Shown here piece after piece: positions 4,929 through 5,171 of a DNA stretch of 5,171 nt (the stretch's first letter is position 1; every line of letters starts with the position of its first letter). The stretch is from positions 1,120-6,290 of the forward strand of contig JAAXHX010000152.1 of NCBI GenBank assembly GCA_012270635.1. The letters are read 5' to 3'. The DNA is from Dehalococcoidia bacterium (GTDB lineage Bacteria; Chloroflexota; Dehalococcoidia; Plut-88900). Below the pieces are notes generated by a model that saw nothing but the letters and a program-made list of their open reading frames with translations, was not told where the DNA came from and searched no databases. Both the position numbers and the translations under genes were made by a program.

Positions 4929-5171
4929 TCATGCAAGGGAGTCCAGGAAGTCCAGCATTATCTTGTTGGTGGCCAGGGGTTGCTCGATGGACGGGTCGTG
5001 GCCGGCGTTCTTTATCCAGTGCACCTGGGAGCCCGCTATGCCTTCGTGGAGGGCGTGGGAGCCGTCGACGTAGGCGTCTTCTTCGCCGCAGATCACGCAG
5101 GTCGGGACGGTTACATCGCCCAGCCTGGGCGCCTGGTTGAAGGCGTTGCACGCCTCCAGGTCCCCGATCCC
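4929..5171 (-). CDS. Alpha/beta hydrolase, C-terminal part (5' end cut by window edge)
   Basis: Seen: an open frame of 80 residues enters from the right edge and ends with TGA at 4929-4931. It reads LGDVTVPTCVICGEEDAYV, then VHWIKNAGHDPSIEQP, then a final helix IMLDFLDSLA. Family knowledge: this is the end of an alpha/beta hydrolase. The central sheet strand before G-x-x-D carries the catalytic acid (Asp32 of the visible part), and AGHDPSIEQP carries the catalytic His (His58). The Ser nucleophile elbow is outside the window. The family is usually 250-300 residues, so about two thirds is missing. Context: same strand and 108 bases upstream of the CoA-transferase, so it may belong to the same catabolic locus, for example as an ester, lactone or C-C bond hydrolase. 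The specific reaction cannot be told from this fragment. Confidence 0.8.
   Translation of the reverse strand, partial: GIGDLEACNAFNQAPRLGDVTVPTCVICGEEDAYVDGSHALHEGIAGSQVHWIKNAGHDPSIEQPLATNKIMLDFLDSLA

Overview
The window is GC-rich and bacterial, and every gene I can support lies on the minus strand. Transcription therefore runs from right to left. The tRNA carries a genome-encoded CCA end, and its upstream region has a sigma70-type promoter (TTGACC, 17 bases, TATATT). High GC and the set of acyl-CoA enzymes suggest a free-living degrader of organic acids or lipids. The protein style resembles environmental Chloroflexota (SAR202/Dehalococcoidia-like), actinobacterial or deltaproteobacterial genomes. 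This is an impression from protein style only, and I cannot place the organism firmly.

Right part (5171 to 2077): the C-terminal end of an alpha/beta hydrolase enters from the right edge (4929-5171). After a 108-base gap comes a compact cluster of three genes: a class III (CaiB/BaiF) CoA-transferase (3660-4820), a thiolase-fold protein of the lipid-transfer/SCP-x type (2497-3630), and a DUF35 zinc-ribbon/OB-fold protein (2077-2490). The gaps inside the cluster are 29 and 6 bases. A plausible scheme is that the CoA-transferase activates an acid to its CoA thioester. The thiolase-fold protein and its DUF35 partner would then act on the acyl-CoA, probably by breaking or making a C-C bond. The thiolase-fold protein lacks the catalytic Cys and His of true thiolases and has Tyr in two of the key places. 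This points to an Ltp2-like aldolase rather than a thiolase. The substrate is unknown.

Middle (2044 to 1157): a tRNA-Ala (anticodon CGC) with its own strong promoter is followed by a two-gene type II toxin-antitoxin module. This is a small antitoxin overlapping a PIN-domain (VapC-type) ribonuclease toxin by 13 bases. The module has clearly lower GC (about 56% by hand count over 1201-1620, against 60-77% in sampled 60-base lines of neighbouring genes) and sits directly downstream of a tRNA 3' end. Both facts suit a mobile insertion.

Left part (1156 to 1): a 199-base intergenic stretch holds a possible promoter with an inverted repeat across its -10 box. It is followed by the N-terminal 319 codons of a group II PLP-dependent decarboxylase most like sphingosine-1-phosphate lyase, which runs off the left edge. 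It keeps the PLP lysine and several active-site residues, but has Phe in place of a conserved His.

I saw no CRISPR array, insertion sequence, riboswitch or convincing rho-independent terminator. The gene families are recognisable. The points most worth following up are the non-thiolase active site, the altered lyase active site and the toxin-antitoxin insertion next to the tRNA.
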